Shown in pieces: positions 53,641-63,813 of a stretch of DNA of 64,000 bases. Location: contig CM066031.1 of assembly GCA_033557465.1 (NCBI GenBank), positions 1,443,116,163 to 1,443,180,162 of the forward strand. The letters are read 5' to 3'. A model generated the notes under the pieces. It ran no database searches. It saw nothing but the letters and a program-made list of their open reading frames with translations, and had not been told where the DNA came from. Source of the DNA: Ichthyophis bannanicus (Eukaryota; Chordata; Amphibia; Gymnophiona; Ichthyophiidae). A program made the translations under genes and the position numbers. Position 1 is the first letter of the stretch; every line of letters begins with the position of its first letter.

Positions 53641-54268
53641 GCTCTCCATGCCGTCACCAAACCAACGGTGCAGAATACTACCTGTCCTGAAACAAAGCCC
53701 CGCTTTGGAGAGCCCCCACCGACAGCTACACTGTGTGCACACTGCCGGACCCGGCAGCATGCACGTCACACCACCAACACCGAAAACCCGAGCCGAAGGA
53801 GAAAATCACGACCCTGTTCGCCAAACAGCCACACATGCCATTCCCGGACCTGTAAACCCACGCGGCAAACGTACCTGACACACTGCGCTGCTGATTACAC
53901 GAGTCACTCATTCCTGCTGCTAGCGGGAGAGTGTACTCGATTCCGGAGGCAGCCGACTGCTCTCTGGAGCTCCCAGATCCTATCTCTGCTCTAGCCCGGT
54001 ATGTGGAGCTCCTGTCTGAGGCAGGCTCTGCCTCCCTCTGTGCAAGCCTCGGCAGCCGAGCTGTTTTTTTTTTTTTTTGCTGCAATCTGAAGTCAAACCA
54101 GTCCCTTCGGTGGAGTTCTCTGCTAGGGTACCCCACCTCTGGACCTGTTCTCCCAATTGAGAAATTAAAACAAACAAACAAAAAAAAAACCGCTCTTATG
54201 CTAAATTTTCATTTCGTTTCTCCGGAAGCCTGTCAGCTTCACATCCCCTCCAGCTGCTGAGGACTGAA

Positions 54269-54396
54269 AGACTGAGGTTCTGACACCAGGGGGAGCCAGA
54301 TAGGATGTCAGCAAAACTTCAGAATTCAGTCCTCAGCTGCTGGAGAAGGTCGACTACCCTAATGTTCCTGGACTGGCCTGGAGAGACAAAGAGGAA
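54269..54396. repeat. Right inverted terminal repeat of DIRS C
   Basis: Complement of 48150-48279 approximately; ends GACTGGCCTGGAGAGACAAAGAGGAA less its last bases. Only about 55 bases separate it from the next insertion. Confidence 0.88.
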
Positions 54397-54450
54397 TACG
54401 ATTTTTCCCAGCCATTGTTCATTTGGAGGAGCTTCGGTACCTGTTGAATT

Positions 54451-54465
54451 AAAAGAGAGAGACCT
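54451..54465. repeat. Target-site duplication, left (AAAAGAGAGAGACCT)
   Basis: Repeated at 56664-56678 directly after the poly(A) tail. The leading A residues are ambiguous with the tail. Confidence 0.88.
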
Positions 54466-54466
54466 G

Positions 54467-55099
54467 GAGCGTGTTCTTCTTTACTTCCTGGATTTACCTG
54501 TGCCGAGTGTGGAGTTCCTGATCCGTGCCGGTGTGCACTGCCAGCACGTGACCTGTGAGGGGTATAAGAACTCGCCCCCACCGCGGAGCTCCTTGAGCGT
54601 GTTCTTCTTTACTTCCTGGATTTACCTGTGCCGAGTGTGGAGTTCCTGATCCGTGCCGGTGTGCACTGCCAGCACGTGACCTGTGAGGGGTATAAGAACT
54701 CGCCCCCACCGCGGAGCTCCTTGAGCGTGTTCTTCTTTACTTCCTGGATTTACCTGTGCCGAGTGTGGAGTTCCTGATCCGTGCCGGTGTGCACTGCCAG
54801 CACGTGACCTGTGAGGGGTATAAGAACTCGCCCCCACCGCGGAGCTCCTTGAGCGTGTTCTTCTTTACTTCCTGGATTTACCTGTGCCGAGTGTGGAGTT
54901 CCTGATCCGTGCCGGTGTGCACTGCCAGCACGTGACCTGTGAGGGGTATAAGAACTCGCCCCCACCGCGGAGCTCCTTGAGCGTGTTCTTCTTTACTTCC
55001 TGGATTTACCTGTGCCGAGTGTGGAGTTCCTGATCCGTGCCGGTGTGCACTGCCAGCACGTGACCTGTGAGGGGTATAAGAACTCGCCCCCACCGCGGG
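54467..55099 (+). repeat. Five tandem 128-bp 5' monomers (promoter-like)
   Basis: Units start GAGCGTGTTCTTC at 54467, 54595, 54723, 54851 and 54979. Copies 1-4 are complete and practically identical, the fifth diverges after CCACCGCGG. Each has a CACGTG E-box (GCACGTGACC) and a GGGTATAAGA TATA-like box, so each could act as a promoter, as L1 monomers do in mouse. The first copy starts directly after the target duplication. Confidence 0.92.
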
Positions 55100-55223
55100 A
55101 CGCACACCGCGGGCGCGTGCCCGTGGGCACGTGCTCCGAAGGGGCGTGTCTAAAGGGGCACCCCCCTTTTGAGCCCCTTCGGAGCCTTGAGGAGTTGAGG
55201 AGCTGTTGACTATTAACATCTCG

Positions 55224-56414
55224 ATGGGGAAAAGGAAAAAGAAGCTATTGTCTTCCTCTGCTACACCTACAGGTAAAGCGGTGAAGGTAGTTGGTCCCCT
55301 GGACTCCCATTTCAAGTCCGGGGCCCCTCCTTGTATCGCTGAAATGTCCGATTCCTCCGCCACCGTTAGTCCTAGCTCTATGGAAGGTACTCCTCTTCCG
55401 CGTAGGGTTTGTACCCCACCCAGCAATGGACTTAAGGACTTAGGTAAGGTCCCCCCCCAAATTATGGGAGATGACCTTCCCTTATCGATTGAGCTTCCGG
55501 ATTCATTTTTGAGTTTGCCAGTCTCTACTGCTGTTATGCCTCATCCCTTTGATTATACTTATACACCTGATGAGCTTAATCCTCCCAAAGAAATATCCCT
55601 TAAAGATATATGGCAGATTGTGTCACGAACGGAGTTGTCATTGAAATCCTCCTTGTCGCATTTGTCTAAATTTACTTCCGAAACAGTTTCTGTGTTGACA
55701 GAGCACCGGGATAAACTTTTGTCTTTAGAATCTCAGGATTCTAAAATGGCTGGTCAAATCTTGTCGCTTCAGCGGGCCCTGACATCCTCGGTTCAGGACT
55801 CTCTGCTTCTTCATCGCAGAGACGAAGCATTAGAGAATGTTATACGAGCAAGGAATCTTCGTTTATTGAATTTCCCCCGCACTCATTTTTTGTCCCCAAC
55901 TATTTTGTTTTCTAAATATTTGAAAGATGTGCTTCAGATTCTTGAACCGGACTCTATTTCTTTGTCTAAGATTTATTATTTACCTTCAGGAATTAAAGTT
56001 AGCCCGGTTCCTGAGTCTGGGGCTGTCAATGTTGAGGCGGGGGAAATGGATCAACTGTCTGTTAAAAGTTTGGATTTATCTACTTATTTAGAAACTTCTC
56101 TGGAGGAAATTCCTGTTCGTTCCACTTTATTAGTTTCCTTCTGCTTAGAGAAAGATAAAGATAAGATTTTTCAAGCTTATTTCAAACATCGGCGGGATAA
56201 ATTTTTTGGTCAGGAGGTACAAGTATTTCCCGATGTTTCTCGTCCCACTCAATTACGGAGGAAGGCTTTCCTTGCACTACGCCCTCGGGTGATTGCAATG
56301 GGAGCAACTTTCTCGCTTAAGTACCCCTGTAAATGTTTGCTTTCATATCACAGCAATTCGTATGTTTTTCTTGATCCGTCACAGTTAGAGACCTTTTTAC
56401 ATCAGCCAGGCTGA
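55224..56414 (+). CDS. L1-like ORF1 RNA-binding protein, intact
   Basis: A 396-residue ORF1p-type protein. I start at the ATG at 55224 (MGKRKKKLLS); the open frame extends to a non-ATG codon at 55206. Order: basic N-terminus (3-7), low-complexity linker, predicted helical/coiled-coil part (about 125-205), RRM-like domain (about 206-315, with RNLRLLNFPRTHFL), and C-terminal domain (about 325-392, VQVFPDVSR, LRRKAFLALRPRVIAMGATF, YVFLDP). That is the layout of L1/Tx1 ORF1 proteins, which trimerise, bind the element RNA and act as chaperones. No ORF2 follows; 250 bases of 3' UTR lead to poly(A). No stop or shift is present, so selection or recency is implied. The protein could act in trans with an ORF2 from a related full-length element. 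Confidence 0.88.
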   Translation: MGKRKKKLLSSSATPTGKAVKVVGPLDSHFKSGAPPCIAEMSDSSATVSPSSMEGTPLPRRVCTPPSNGLKDLGKVPPQIMGDDLPLSIELPDSFLSLPVSTAVMPHPFDYTYTPDELNPPKEISLKDIWQIVSRTELSLKSSLSHLSKFTSETVSVLTEHRDKLLSLESQDSKMAGQILSLQRALTSSVQDSLLLHRRDEALENVIRARNLRLLNFPRTHFLSPTILFSKYLKDVLQILEPDSISLSKIYYLPSGIKVSPVPESGAVNVEAGEMDQLSVKSLDLSTYLETSLEEIPVRSTLLVSFCLEKDKDKIFQAYFKHRRDKFFGQEVQVFPDVSRPTQLRRKAFLALRPRVIAMGATFSLKYPCKCLLSYHSNSYVFLDPSQLETFLHQPG

Positions 56415-56663
56415 TGATATTTTTCTTTTTTCTTTTATTATATTAATTGCTTGGTCCTTGCTTAGTTAAAAGGGGTTGTTTGATTTTTCCACTCTCGTCT
56501 CAGGTTGTTTTATTATTCTGTATTAGATCGCGCTTCATTTTGTGGGCTAGTTTTTTGAGGGATGATACATATGTGAAAATGGTCTATGATGTGTTTGAAA
56601 TATTTGTGTATTGCCTGATATTTTCCTAAATAAATAATTTAAACTTTAAAAAAAAAAAAAAAA

Positions 56664-56678
56664 AAAAGAGAGAGACCT
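56664..56678. repeat. Target-site duplication, right
   Basis: AAAAGAGAGAGACCT, the partner of 54451-54465. Confidence 0.88.
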
Positions 56679-57071
56679 ACCAAAGTCCCTGCCTGTTCCT
56701 CAGCTGTCTTTTACGAGAAAAAGCACACACTTAAAAGAGGTTAACTGCTAACAGGGCTGTTCTAAGTCCCTGTGTGTAGCTAATTGAGAAGTTGCCCTAT
56801 AAAGCAAGAATGCTCACATGGGGTGGGTAGGGAATGACTCATCACCTGATAAGGCTTCAAAGACAGATGCTGTGAATGGGTAGCTGGAACAAAAAACAAT
56901 ATGCGCTGACAGAGCTTTGCCCAATACCACAAAAAATTCCCCCTTTGCAGTATAGAAAAAAAAAAAGAATTAGCTTTTACAAATGAAAACCAAAACCCCT
57001 TCAAGAGCTTTCAGACAGAGAGATTGTAGTTAAAAGCCACACAGTATTAACTTGCTTGCAATTGAGTCCCT
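56679..57071. other. Unassigned flank
   Basis: No gene. A short A tract at 56954-56965. Before the ORF1-only insertion this was contiguous with 54397-54465. Confidence 0.4.
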
Positions 57072-57175
57072 GTTAGAAACAGAATACTGGGCTTGATGGA
57101 CTTTGTCTGAGCCACAGTAAGAACATAAGATCTGCCATACTGGATCAGACCAATGGTCCATCATTTCCAGTCATT
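57072..57175. mobile_element. Two CR1 3' ends in opposite orientation
   Basis: ACAGAATACTGGGCTTGATGG is a plus-strand CR1 tail; GCCATACTGGATCAGACCAATG immediately after is a minus-strand CR1 tail. Both are very short. Confidence 0.65.
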
Positions 57176-57179
57176 TCAG

Positions 57180-57475
57180 GATGTTTACTGACTGCTAAAC
57201 AACAAAAGGTCCTTAATCTTGGACTGTCCTTTGTTCCCGTACCTCTCTATGATCTATCTGAAGTAAGATTAGCTTTATATAAATTTTTTCAAAAGTTACG
57301 TATAATGGCCTATTTTGCTGCTAAACCTGCAATCTCAGATACATTGGTTATTAAAGGTCCTTCTAAATGGCCGCCGCCGGGAGAAATAGATCCTGTTATA
57401 CTTACTTTTCAGAATCTAATATTCCAGGAACTTCAGAAATTAGAAGATTCACCTAAAAAACCTGATGTCAGCGTT
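57180..57475 (+). pseudogene. Penelope-like RT N-terminal fragment
   Basis: One open reading register runs LTAKQQKVLNLGLSFVPVPL, YDLSEVRLALYKFFQKLRI, then KPAISDTLVIKGPSKWPPPG, DPVILTFQNLIFQEL. This resembles the GLxFVPTxxxDxFxxxxELxKFxRKLRL region of Penelope-like (Neptune-type) RTs. It is a fragment, cut at about 57475 by DIRS E. No catalytic residues are included. Confidence 0.5.
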
Positions 57476-57670
57476 TCCATGTGCAAATGCGGTACCCAGC
57501 AGCAGCGGTGCATGCCCTCTAGGTTGAGAATCGGGCGAAAGGAACCTTCCCTTTTTGGGCATCACCAACAAATGGAGTACCAACCAAAGTCATACCGGTC
57601 TCGTGAAACCGGAACCACAGCTCTTAGCTGCATGATGTGAGACAGGTCCCACTCTACTGCCGCTGACACT
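57476..57670 (-). pseudogene. DIRS RT fragment (element E)
   Basis: Minus-strand DNA aligns with element D at GGGCGAAAGGAACCTTCCCTT (the GSFRPILDL segment) and then GGTACTCCATTTGTTGGTG. It stops about 60 bases further in, before any catalytic box. Confidence 0.6.
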
Positions 57671-57699
57671 GCCACGTCCACTCCAGGTGATCGAAGCTC

Positions 57700-58230
57700 T
57701 CATTCTTGCTCCGGTAGCAGGTATAGGCACATCCTAGATCGCACTCCTTTAAGATATGGCTGGTGATCCAGGATGAGGCCTATTATTCTGGGTACCGGGA
57801 AGAGATTCTGCGATTTCCGCACCGCCTGGAGCAGCAGATCCCTCTGAGCCAGTTCTGTCAGGAGATTAGCGGGCATATTCAGAGCCTTGAAGGACACTAC
57901 AATGAATACTGGCAGCTCCTTCCAGCGGAGCACCCGAACAATCTGATCTAAAACTCTGCTGGCTTATTTTTTTCTAGACAGATGCTGATCACAAACCAGT
58001 GTCATTTGGATTGGAAGGCAGGCAACTTGCACATGAGCCACCCTTCTGCATCTCTTTTCCAACTCCTCCTGCAGATCTGGCCTCGTGTCAAAGTCCTCCC
58101 CATCCAGCCCCTCCGACAATGGCAATTGTTGCCACTCCTCTGGGCCTCTAGCAAACTTGGTCACCACTGCCACTTTGCATCTGACGCCCTCCTAGCCCCA
58201 CGTTCTGGGGCTGAGGAGCCACTTGTCAAG
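57700..58230 (-). pseudogene. DIRS gag fragment (element E)
   Basis: Minus-strand frames 57933-57700 (FIVVSFKALNMPANLLTE, LLLQAVRKSQNLFPVPR) and 58173-57964 (LPLSEGLDGEDFDTRPDLQEELEKR) match the corresponding gag parts of element D (VESLKALNMPTSVPVEDE, PLLQVVCKSQKVFPQD; LSEGPERDDLDTDLE). The part downstream of KVFPQD is deleted, so the RT fragment abuts it. Confidence 0.68.
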
Positions 58231-59884
58231 CCCTGCTGACTTAACCAAACGCCTTATGCAAAGATAAGATAAACTCCAGAGAGAACTCCACCCAGGAACC
58301 TGGCTCCCTGGACTAGAGGGGTGGATGGTCCGGGCCTCATGCAGGGACCGGGGGCCGGATCTGCTAAAAGGTACCCGGTGCCCCGCCCTGCCTCCAGGGT
58401 TTCTTGCGACTGAGAGGGACTCTCCTGCCTCGTCGTGTCCTGCCGGCCCTGTTCCAATTACCTAGCCTCTTGCGTGCAGTCTAGCCCGATACCTGTCTCA
58501 GAGACCGTTCCCCGTTGGGTCCCGTAAAACCTGAGGAATTCTAGACCCTTAAGATATGCAACAGACCCTGCAATGATCCAATCAGACTGATCCCTTCTCC
58601 AAGAAAGTTATTTCTTATAATAAAAACGTACACCTATGGCCATAAGCTCTGACAGGGCATATCACTTTAGTAGGTACCGAGTCTGTGCAAAAGACAAAAT
58701 GATGATCATGTCAGGTCACTCTCTGACCATAAACAGATGGAAGGATTTCATTTGTCTTCTAACCACTGACTGTCACCGTCTCTCTAGTCAAATACATTTC
58801 TTGTATCCAAGTGCTACCTGCTTCAGCAAACCAAACTGCAGCTATTCAGCACTTTTTAAAATCTCTCTCAGAAAAAGGCTACAATGTCTCAACCAACTGT
58901 CATTTACCTCTCCAGAGCCACCTGACCAGGCACACTGGCCCTGGAAGTCTGCCCAGCAACAAGACACTGACCCATGTCCGCCTGTGAGTGGTGGTGGGGT
59001 CCTGGGATGGATAAAGGCCTGGCAGCCGGCCCCACAGACTCTTGCACGGACCGATGTGTGGCCCGTGCCTCCTGCAATGGACTTTCCAGCCTGGCTCCAC
59101 AGCTGCAGTCTCATGCGGACGGCCCCCAACAAATACCTGCCGTCGAGACCACCGCTGCCCCTTCTTCCCCCCTCCCCCCCCCGCTGGGTTGGGCATAGCA
59201 AACACCACAGGGTTTGGCCAGCATGGCAGCAAGGGCCGTAGATTGCTTGTTATGCACCTGGCCTGAGCCCTGCATCCTCAAAGACTTAATAAAGGGAAAC
59301 TAAACTAAAGAAAATGAAAAGGAACTGAAGCCCTTCAACTTAAATAATGAGGCAGCCTTAATCTCCCCCGGGAAAGAAAAACCTCAGCGGGGAACGCTGA
59401 CTAAGCCATCACCTCTGAGGAGAGCTTGAGAAAATAAAATGTGCATCCCTACCTTTCCTGCACTGCTACTGCAGGCCGTGCTCCAAATCACCATGTTCTT
59501 CCTGCTCCCACTGCAAGATTCTGATGTCTGGCCCCTATTCTGTCGCTCTAGACCTCAGACCATCGCAGATATCTTCCCCCTCATGCTCAGCTGCTAGTCA
59601 CTGGCTTCGGCGCTGAGTGGGGGCCTGTCCAGGAAGCTGTTGCAGAGTGCCATTCTCTGGCTGCTCCTCACAACCCCGGGATGCTGCCGCCACCAAACAC
59701 CCCCCCCCCCCATGCTGGAAGGGGGGAGGGGGGATATTCGTCATTGCTGCGTCTCTCGCAGCCTCAAGGCTCCCTTTCGGTTGTTTGTTTGTTTGTTTTT
59801 TTACTAAAGCTAGCCAAAAAGCAAAAATAACCAAGGACAAAATAAATAACCCTGCCACAACAGGAAAAAATCCTAAACCTATGT
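58231..59884. other. DIRS E leader, unassigned
   Basis: No protein recognised. A glycine- and proline-rich frame on either strand (58636-59241) reflects GC-rich DNA. Homopolymer runs of C/G at 59171-59181 and 59699-59709, and (GTTT)n at 59781-59796. Confidence 0.4.
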
Positions 59885-60020
59885 CTCCTCAGTGAGTCCA
59901 GCATCTTGGCTCACTACCTCCTCCAGCTGCTTGGAGACTGAGCATACTGAGGCTGGTGGGCGGTGCCAGCTGCATAAGTACACTGGTGCAGGACTGGACT
60001 GGAGGGACGGACGATAGGGA

Positions 60021-60359
60021 AAAAGAAAATTTTGGTCTAGAGCTGGAATGAGATTGAGTCTTTAAGTTGTTCTTTATAAAATCATGAGATTCTTTTTTCT
60101 GTTTGGGATAAAGGGCCTATTTTCAGTGGTTGTAGCTGCAGATAAAGTAAAATGCCAGCACTCCAAGCTCGATGCAGAAATCCTGCGCGAAAGCTCTAGC
60201 ACAGCATTTCTTAACGCATATTTAATGCAGACATTTTTTTCACACATGCTGTAAGCAAACAAGCTTTGCGCAAAACGTCTGCATTAAACATGGAGAGCAA
60301 ACCAGACACGTGCATAGGGGCCTGCGGGTATGTATTGGATTGATGGGAAAAAAAAAAAA
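60021..60359. other. Unassigned; MITE-like words
   Basis: Contains inverted words AACGCATATTTAATGCAGAC and GTCTGCATTAAAC about 70 bases apart, suggestive of a decayed MITE; not defined further. Confidence 0.35.
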
Positions 60360-60396
60360 GTCATCTGAGGTAAAGTGATACTTTACCTCAGATGAC
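60360..60396. repeat. Perfect 17-bp-arm palindrome
   Basis: GTCATCTGAGGTAAAGT, a GAT spacer and the exact complement. It lies beside an A run, just before the L2 tail. Confidence 0.9.
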
Positions 60397-61160
60397 AATT
60401 ACAAGGCAGATTTATTTAACCAAACAAGTCGGATCAAGTGCGGTTTACAGTATTTCAAATAAAAAACAAAGAATTTTTTAAAAACCTAAAAAAAACACGT
60501 TAGTGTTAAGAGGAAAATAACCAAGTTTTCAATCTTCTCCTAAATAAAACAATTGATGATGCAGAATACAAAGACAAAGGCAATTTAGACCAAAGCTCCA
60601 CAGCTATACATGGCAATGTACGCATAAAACATTTCTTACTAACCACCCCCCTTCTTGATGGAAACAGTCTACGCTTCCTGGAGATGTTTAGACCGAACTC
60701 CCATCAAAGGTACAAACAAATCGTCAAAACAAACTGGAACAAATCATTACAGAACCTATACAGTAACACATAAAACTTGAAATGTACCCTCTCAGAAATC
60801 CTAAGCAATGAAGCATCCGAAATGAGAGAAAAAGGAGCAAACTTAAGAGACCCAAAAATCAGCCTAGTGGCCATATTTTGACATACTTGCAGCCTCCCAA
60901 GCTGTTGTTCTGTGCAATCAAACACCAAATTACTATAATCCAGAAAAGCTAAAACTGTACTCTGTACCAACACTCGAAAAATCTCTACTGCAAAATATGG
61001 TTGAAGGCATCTAAGATGCCGCATTTGAAAAAAGTAACAGGAGATGATTGAGCTAACATGTGCAGTCCACGGCAACTCTTCATCCAATAGAACTACTAAC
61101 ACCCGCAACACTGGCTCCCTAAGCAGATTTAATTGAGTAATAGCTGTCAACATGCCCTAG
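60397..61160 (-). mobile_element. L2-type LINE, RT C-terminal part and 3' end
   Basis: A 149-aa open frame (61153-60704) shows the typical L2/CR1 thumb region: VVLLDEELPWTAHVSSIIS, FFQMRHLRCLQPYF, LVQSTVLAFLDYSNLVFDCT, LQVCQNMATRLIF. The next part continues out of frame (RRRLFPSRRGVVSK-like, VELWSKLPLSL). The 3' tail reaches about 60397. The 5' part of the LINE is missing. Confidence 0.78.
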
Positions 61161-62745
61161 GATGCCCCAATCATGCGTTTTCCAACACCTCCTCAACCCA
61201 GACACCAACTAAATATCATTAGGGGCCTGGTGGCCCCTATCTCCACAAAAACAGATCCCTGTGGCCCCTAAACTTCATCCCCCGAATCTCCCAAAAAAAT
61301 ACTTGATGACCCCTATCCAACAACCCCCGAACCTCCAAAAAGGATCTGCCTGGTGACCAGTGCCCCCCCCCCCCCCCGATACCTTAATCTTTAGGGGGCA
61401 GGAGCAATTCTGACACACTCCTGCCCCTGTGCCACCATTTTGGAATATGTCGATACCTACCCTCATGCGGTACATCAGCAGGTTTAATCTGCCATATAGT
61501 AACATAGAAAATGGTCCATCTAGTCTGCCCAGTAAGATGGCAAGAGTATAAGGCCATTTTTGCCTTATATTACAGACTGAATCCCAGGGTGCATTTTGGA
61601 ACACACAGCGTGGGGTCAGTAAGTCTGCTGACTATGTGCTATGCATCCCAGAATGCACCCGGGGGGGGGGGAGGGTCAGTCTACCATACGGTAGAACATG
61701 CTTATATGGCAAACTGACACTGCCCGGTGCATCCCAGGATGCACTGCATGGGTTTGGCTGCTACCCTTTTTCAAGATGACTGTTCAGGGGCATGTAGGCA
61801 TTGCTCCTGTCCCCAATGATTGAGGTAACGGGGGAGTAAAGGGCTACTGGTCCACTGGGAAGCTTTTTCGGGATCTGTGGTTTCATACCTTCCCTTGGCT
61901 TAACCCAGCCTTCAGATCTATACATAAGTTTCATGCACAGAGCCTGAAATGCTACAATCTATGCATTAAATTTTGTGTACATTTTTTTTTTACAAATTTA
62001 GGTGATCTACATCAGCGCTGACCACATATGAGTTTTTAATATATCAGGCCCAAAGGATTTTGCAGTTTGGTGCTGTGGGCTGGCTGTCATGATTGTCAAT
62101 AGCGTGGCTGCAGATAATGTCATCTCAAGACTGTGGCTGCACTAGGGCCACTGCACATTGCAGCAGTGTTTACAGCACCGATGCTCCCCACCAATGTAAG
62201 CACTAGTCCAGTAAGATGCACAGCACCAAACTTGTGCTTACCTTGTGGGGGGGGGGGCACTGGGACCACTGCAATTGGCTAAAAAAATAAAATAAAATAG
62301 CCCTTTTCTCCTCCCCAAAAGATCAGCATCCCCCTCCCCGAACAGCACTCAACATCATGGCTCTCTCCCCCCCCCCCCCATCCTGCCCCAGATAGGATGT
62401 GATATCAGGCCAGCCCCCTCACCCTTCCCCACCAATCTCCCTATGCTCCTGCCCCATCTCTTGCACTTCTCAAAATGGCACCAGTCTCACAGGGGATGGG
62501 GCCTGGACTATCACTTCCTATCCGGGGCAGGTTAGGGGAAAGACAGCTCCATGTTGTTGGGTGCGGTCCAGGAAGTGGGGTGCTGATCTTTGGGGGAGGC
62601 CTTTGCGGGTGCCACAGATCATTCAATCCACAGCACCCGATTTGTGCTTACATTGGGGGAGGCCAGGCAGCCACTAAGAAAAAGGACATAGCATTTATTA
62701 CTGCTTGTCTTTTCCCTGCATCCGCAGCTCCAGGCCTGCGTTCCC
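61161..62745. other. Unassigned, homopolymer-rich
   Basis: No gene. C runs at 61365-61377 and 62369-62379, G runs at 61661-61671 and 62245-62256. The word CAGTAAGATG(C/G) and TGCATCCCAGGATGCA-type text recur. Frames here have no domains. Confidence 0.4.
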
Positions 62746-62800
62746 TGCATTAGCAGGTAGTGCGGATACTTCCATGCTGCCTGTTGCAGGGAACATGAGC
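62746..62800. repeat. 55-bp direct repeat, left copy
   Basis: TGCATTAGCAGGTAGTGCGGAT... matches 62939-62993 with about 85-90% identity by eye. Confidence 0.8.
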
Positions 62801-62938
62801 TTACTGGAGCTGGTGTGTGGTGCCAGTGGTATTTATAATCCTACAGTCATCAAAAGGATGACGTACTCGGTCTCCAAGCTGCTGGAAGGGGAGCACAACC
62901 CAGAGGAAAGGGACTGGACTGCCGTTTAGGAACAGGCC
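62801..62938 (-). mobile_element. DIRS terminal fragment (D/E family)
   Basis: TCTCCAAGCTGCTGGAAGGG, CACAACCCAGAGG and GGGACTGGACTG match the right end of element D (TTTCCAAGCTGCTGGAAGAG, CACTACCCAGAGG, GGACTGGACTGG). It is a solo terminus flanked by the 55-bp direct repeats. Confidence 0.68.
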
Positions 62939-62993
62939 TGCATTAGCAGGTAGTGCGGATGCTTCCACACTACCTGTTGTGGGGAGCATGGGC
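62939..62993. repeat. 55-bp direct repeat, right copy
   Basis: Partner of 62746-62800. Confidence 0.8.
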
Positions 62994-63397
62994 CTATGCA
63001 GTAATTGTAAGCCATGTGCGGTAACTGCAGGACAGATGCTGTGCACTGCCCCCTGCAACTACCACAGGATTTGCACCTACCGCATGGCTTTGACAACATT
63101 TGCCTTGTAGTAGGTGCAAAAACCATTACTGCAGCTTAGTAAACATGTCCTTAAGGTAAGTTGCCCTCTTCTTTTTCTGTACCAGCCTTTGTGGCTAAGA
63201 TCCCTCCTATAATTGCAGCTTGCTCATTTTGACTTCTAATATATTTGTGTTCAGATTTCTGGATTGTTACAATCTATTTATAGCAGTTTTGAAGAAATTC
63301 ACCTGAGGCAGCATACAGTAAACTTAACAGGACATAAGCAATTTATAACCATAGTGTGTATGCTTTGTAGCGCTATATAAATGATTAAAAGTAGTAG
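62994..63397. other. MITE-like sequence and LINE tail, unassigned
   Basis: GCAGTAATTGTAAGCCATGTGC and CTTAGTAAACATGTCC resemble the MITE type at 10651. Near 63365 GTAGCGCTATATAAATGATT followed by AGTAGTAG looks like an L2-type tail, into which the LTR below is inserted. Confidence 0.45.
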
Positions 63398-63791
63398 TGA
63401 GGTAGAAATCCAGACAGGGCTGAGAGCTGGAAGGGTTAAGTGAAAAGGATACACCCCTTTTGGTGAAGTCATACCCTGGTACATGCTTGTCCCTCCCCTA
63501 TTCCTTTGTCCCGCTGCTCTCTCTGCTTGCTAGAGATAACTACTCTCCCTCTGCTTCGCTAGAGATAAGAGTACAGTCGACTTTCTCCAATCAGGACTAT
63601 ACTGTAGTAAAGTGACCAGTCATGAAGAAATGCTGTAATAATCTGATAAGAAGTCTATATAATCTCTCTGAGCCCTCTGGTGAGGGCCCAGAATTTGGAA
63701 AAACTATTTTCTCTGGGTCTGTGCACATTAAACCATTGTTTCCTTCTAAGACTCCTTGGGTGTTTCTTTCTTCACTCGTTTATCTGCTACA
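63398..63791 (+). mobile_element. Probable ERV 5' LTR
   Basis: Proposed as TGAGGTAGAAATC (63398) to ...CTGCTACA (63791), with TG and CA ends, a TATA-like TCTATATAATC at about 63651 and an ATTAAA polyadenylation signal at 63727. The right end is supported by the primer binding site; the left end is a guess at the border with an (AGT)n-like tail. The 3' LTR would lie outside the window. Confidence 0.55.
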
Positions 63792-63795
63792 TTTT

Positions 63796-63813
63796 TGGTT
63801 CCCTGACCCGGCT
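63796..63813 (+). promoter_or_regulatory. Primer binding site, tRNA-Glu type
   Basis: TGGTTCCCTGACCCGG matches the complement of the tRNA-Glu 3' end (TGGTTCCCTGACCGGG) except at the C after GACC. It starts four bases after the LTR CA. Confidence 0.65.

Larger units (their letters stand above)
48119..54396 (-). mobile_element. DIRS retrotransposon, element C (full length, different family)
   Basis: 6.3 kb on the minus strand. Inverted terminal repeats lie at 48119-48279 and 54269-54396 (shared GCCAGTCCAGGAACATTAGGG and CCCCCTGGTGTCAGAACCTC), with the internal complementary region at about 49165-49268. Gag, RT-RNase H and recombinase are recognisable but frameshifted. Its RT differs clearly from A/B and resembles fragments D and E. 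A palindromic element is inserted near its 3' end. Confidence 0.92.
54466..56663 (+). mobile_element. ORF1-only (half-L1-like) non-LTR retrotransposon, complete
   Basis: A 2.2-kb insertion with every hallmark of target-primed retrotransposition: a 15-bp target duplication, five tandem 5' monomers, one intact ORF1, a short 3' UTR with AAATAAATAA and a 20-base poly(A). No ORF2, endonuclease or RT. This layout matches the mammalian HAL1 (half-L1) concept, in which ORF1-only elements are moved by a partner L1. Two degenerate relatives occur in the window. Confidence 0.9.
57476..60020 (-). mobile_element. Truncated DIRS element E
   Basis: Same type of truncated copy as D: from right to left a terminal segment (59885-60020, CAGCTGCTTGGAGACTGAGCATACT then GGACTGGACTGGAGGGAC), a leader, gag remnants and the first part of RT, where it stops at 57476. 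RNase H and recombinase are absent. The lineage matches C and D. No direct repeats bracket this copy. C and G runs at 59699-59731 and 59171-59181 are local. Confidence 0.72.

Noticed and set aside
54467..55099. Regular 128-bp repeats considered as a CRISPR array
   Set aside because: Units are contiguous with no spacers, and the setting is a vertebrate retrotransposon with poly(A) and target duplication.
58636..59241. 201-aa frame as a gene
   Set aside because: Composition-driven, overlaps open frames on the other strand and has no domain.
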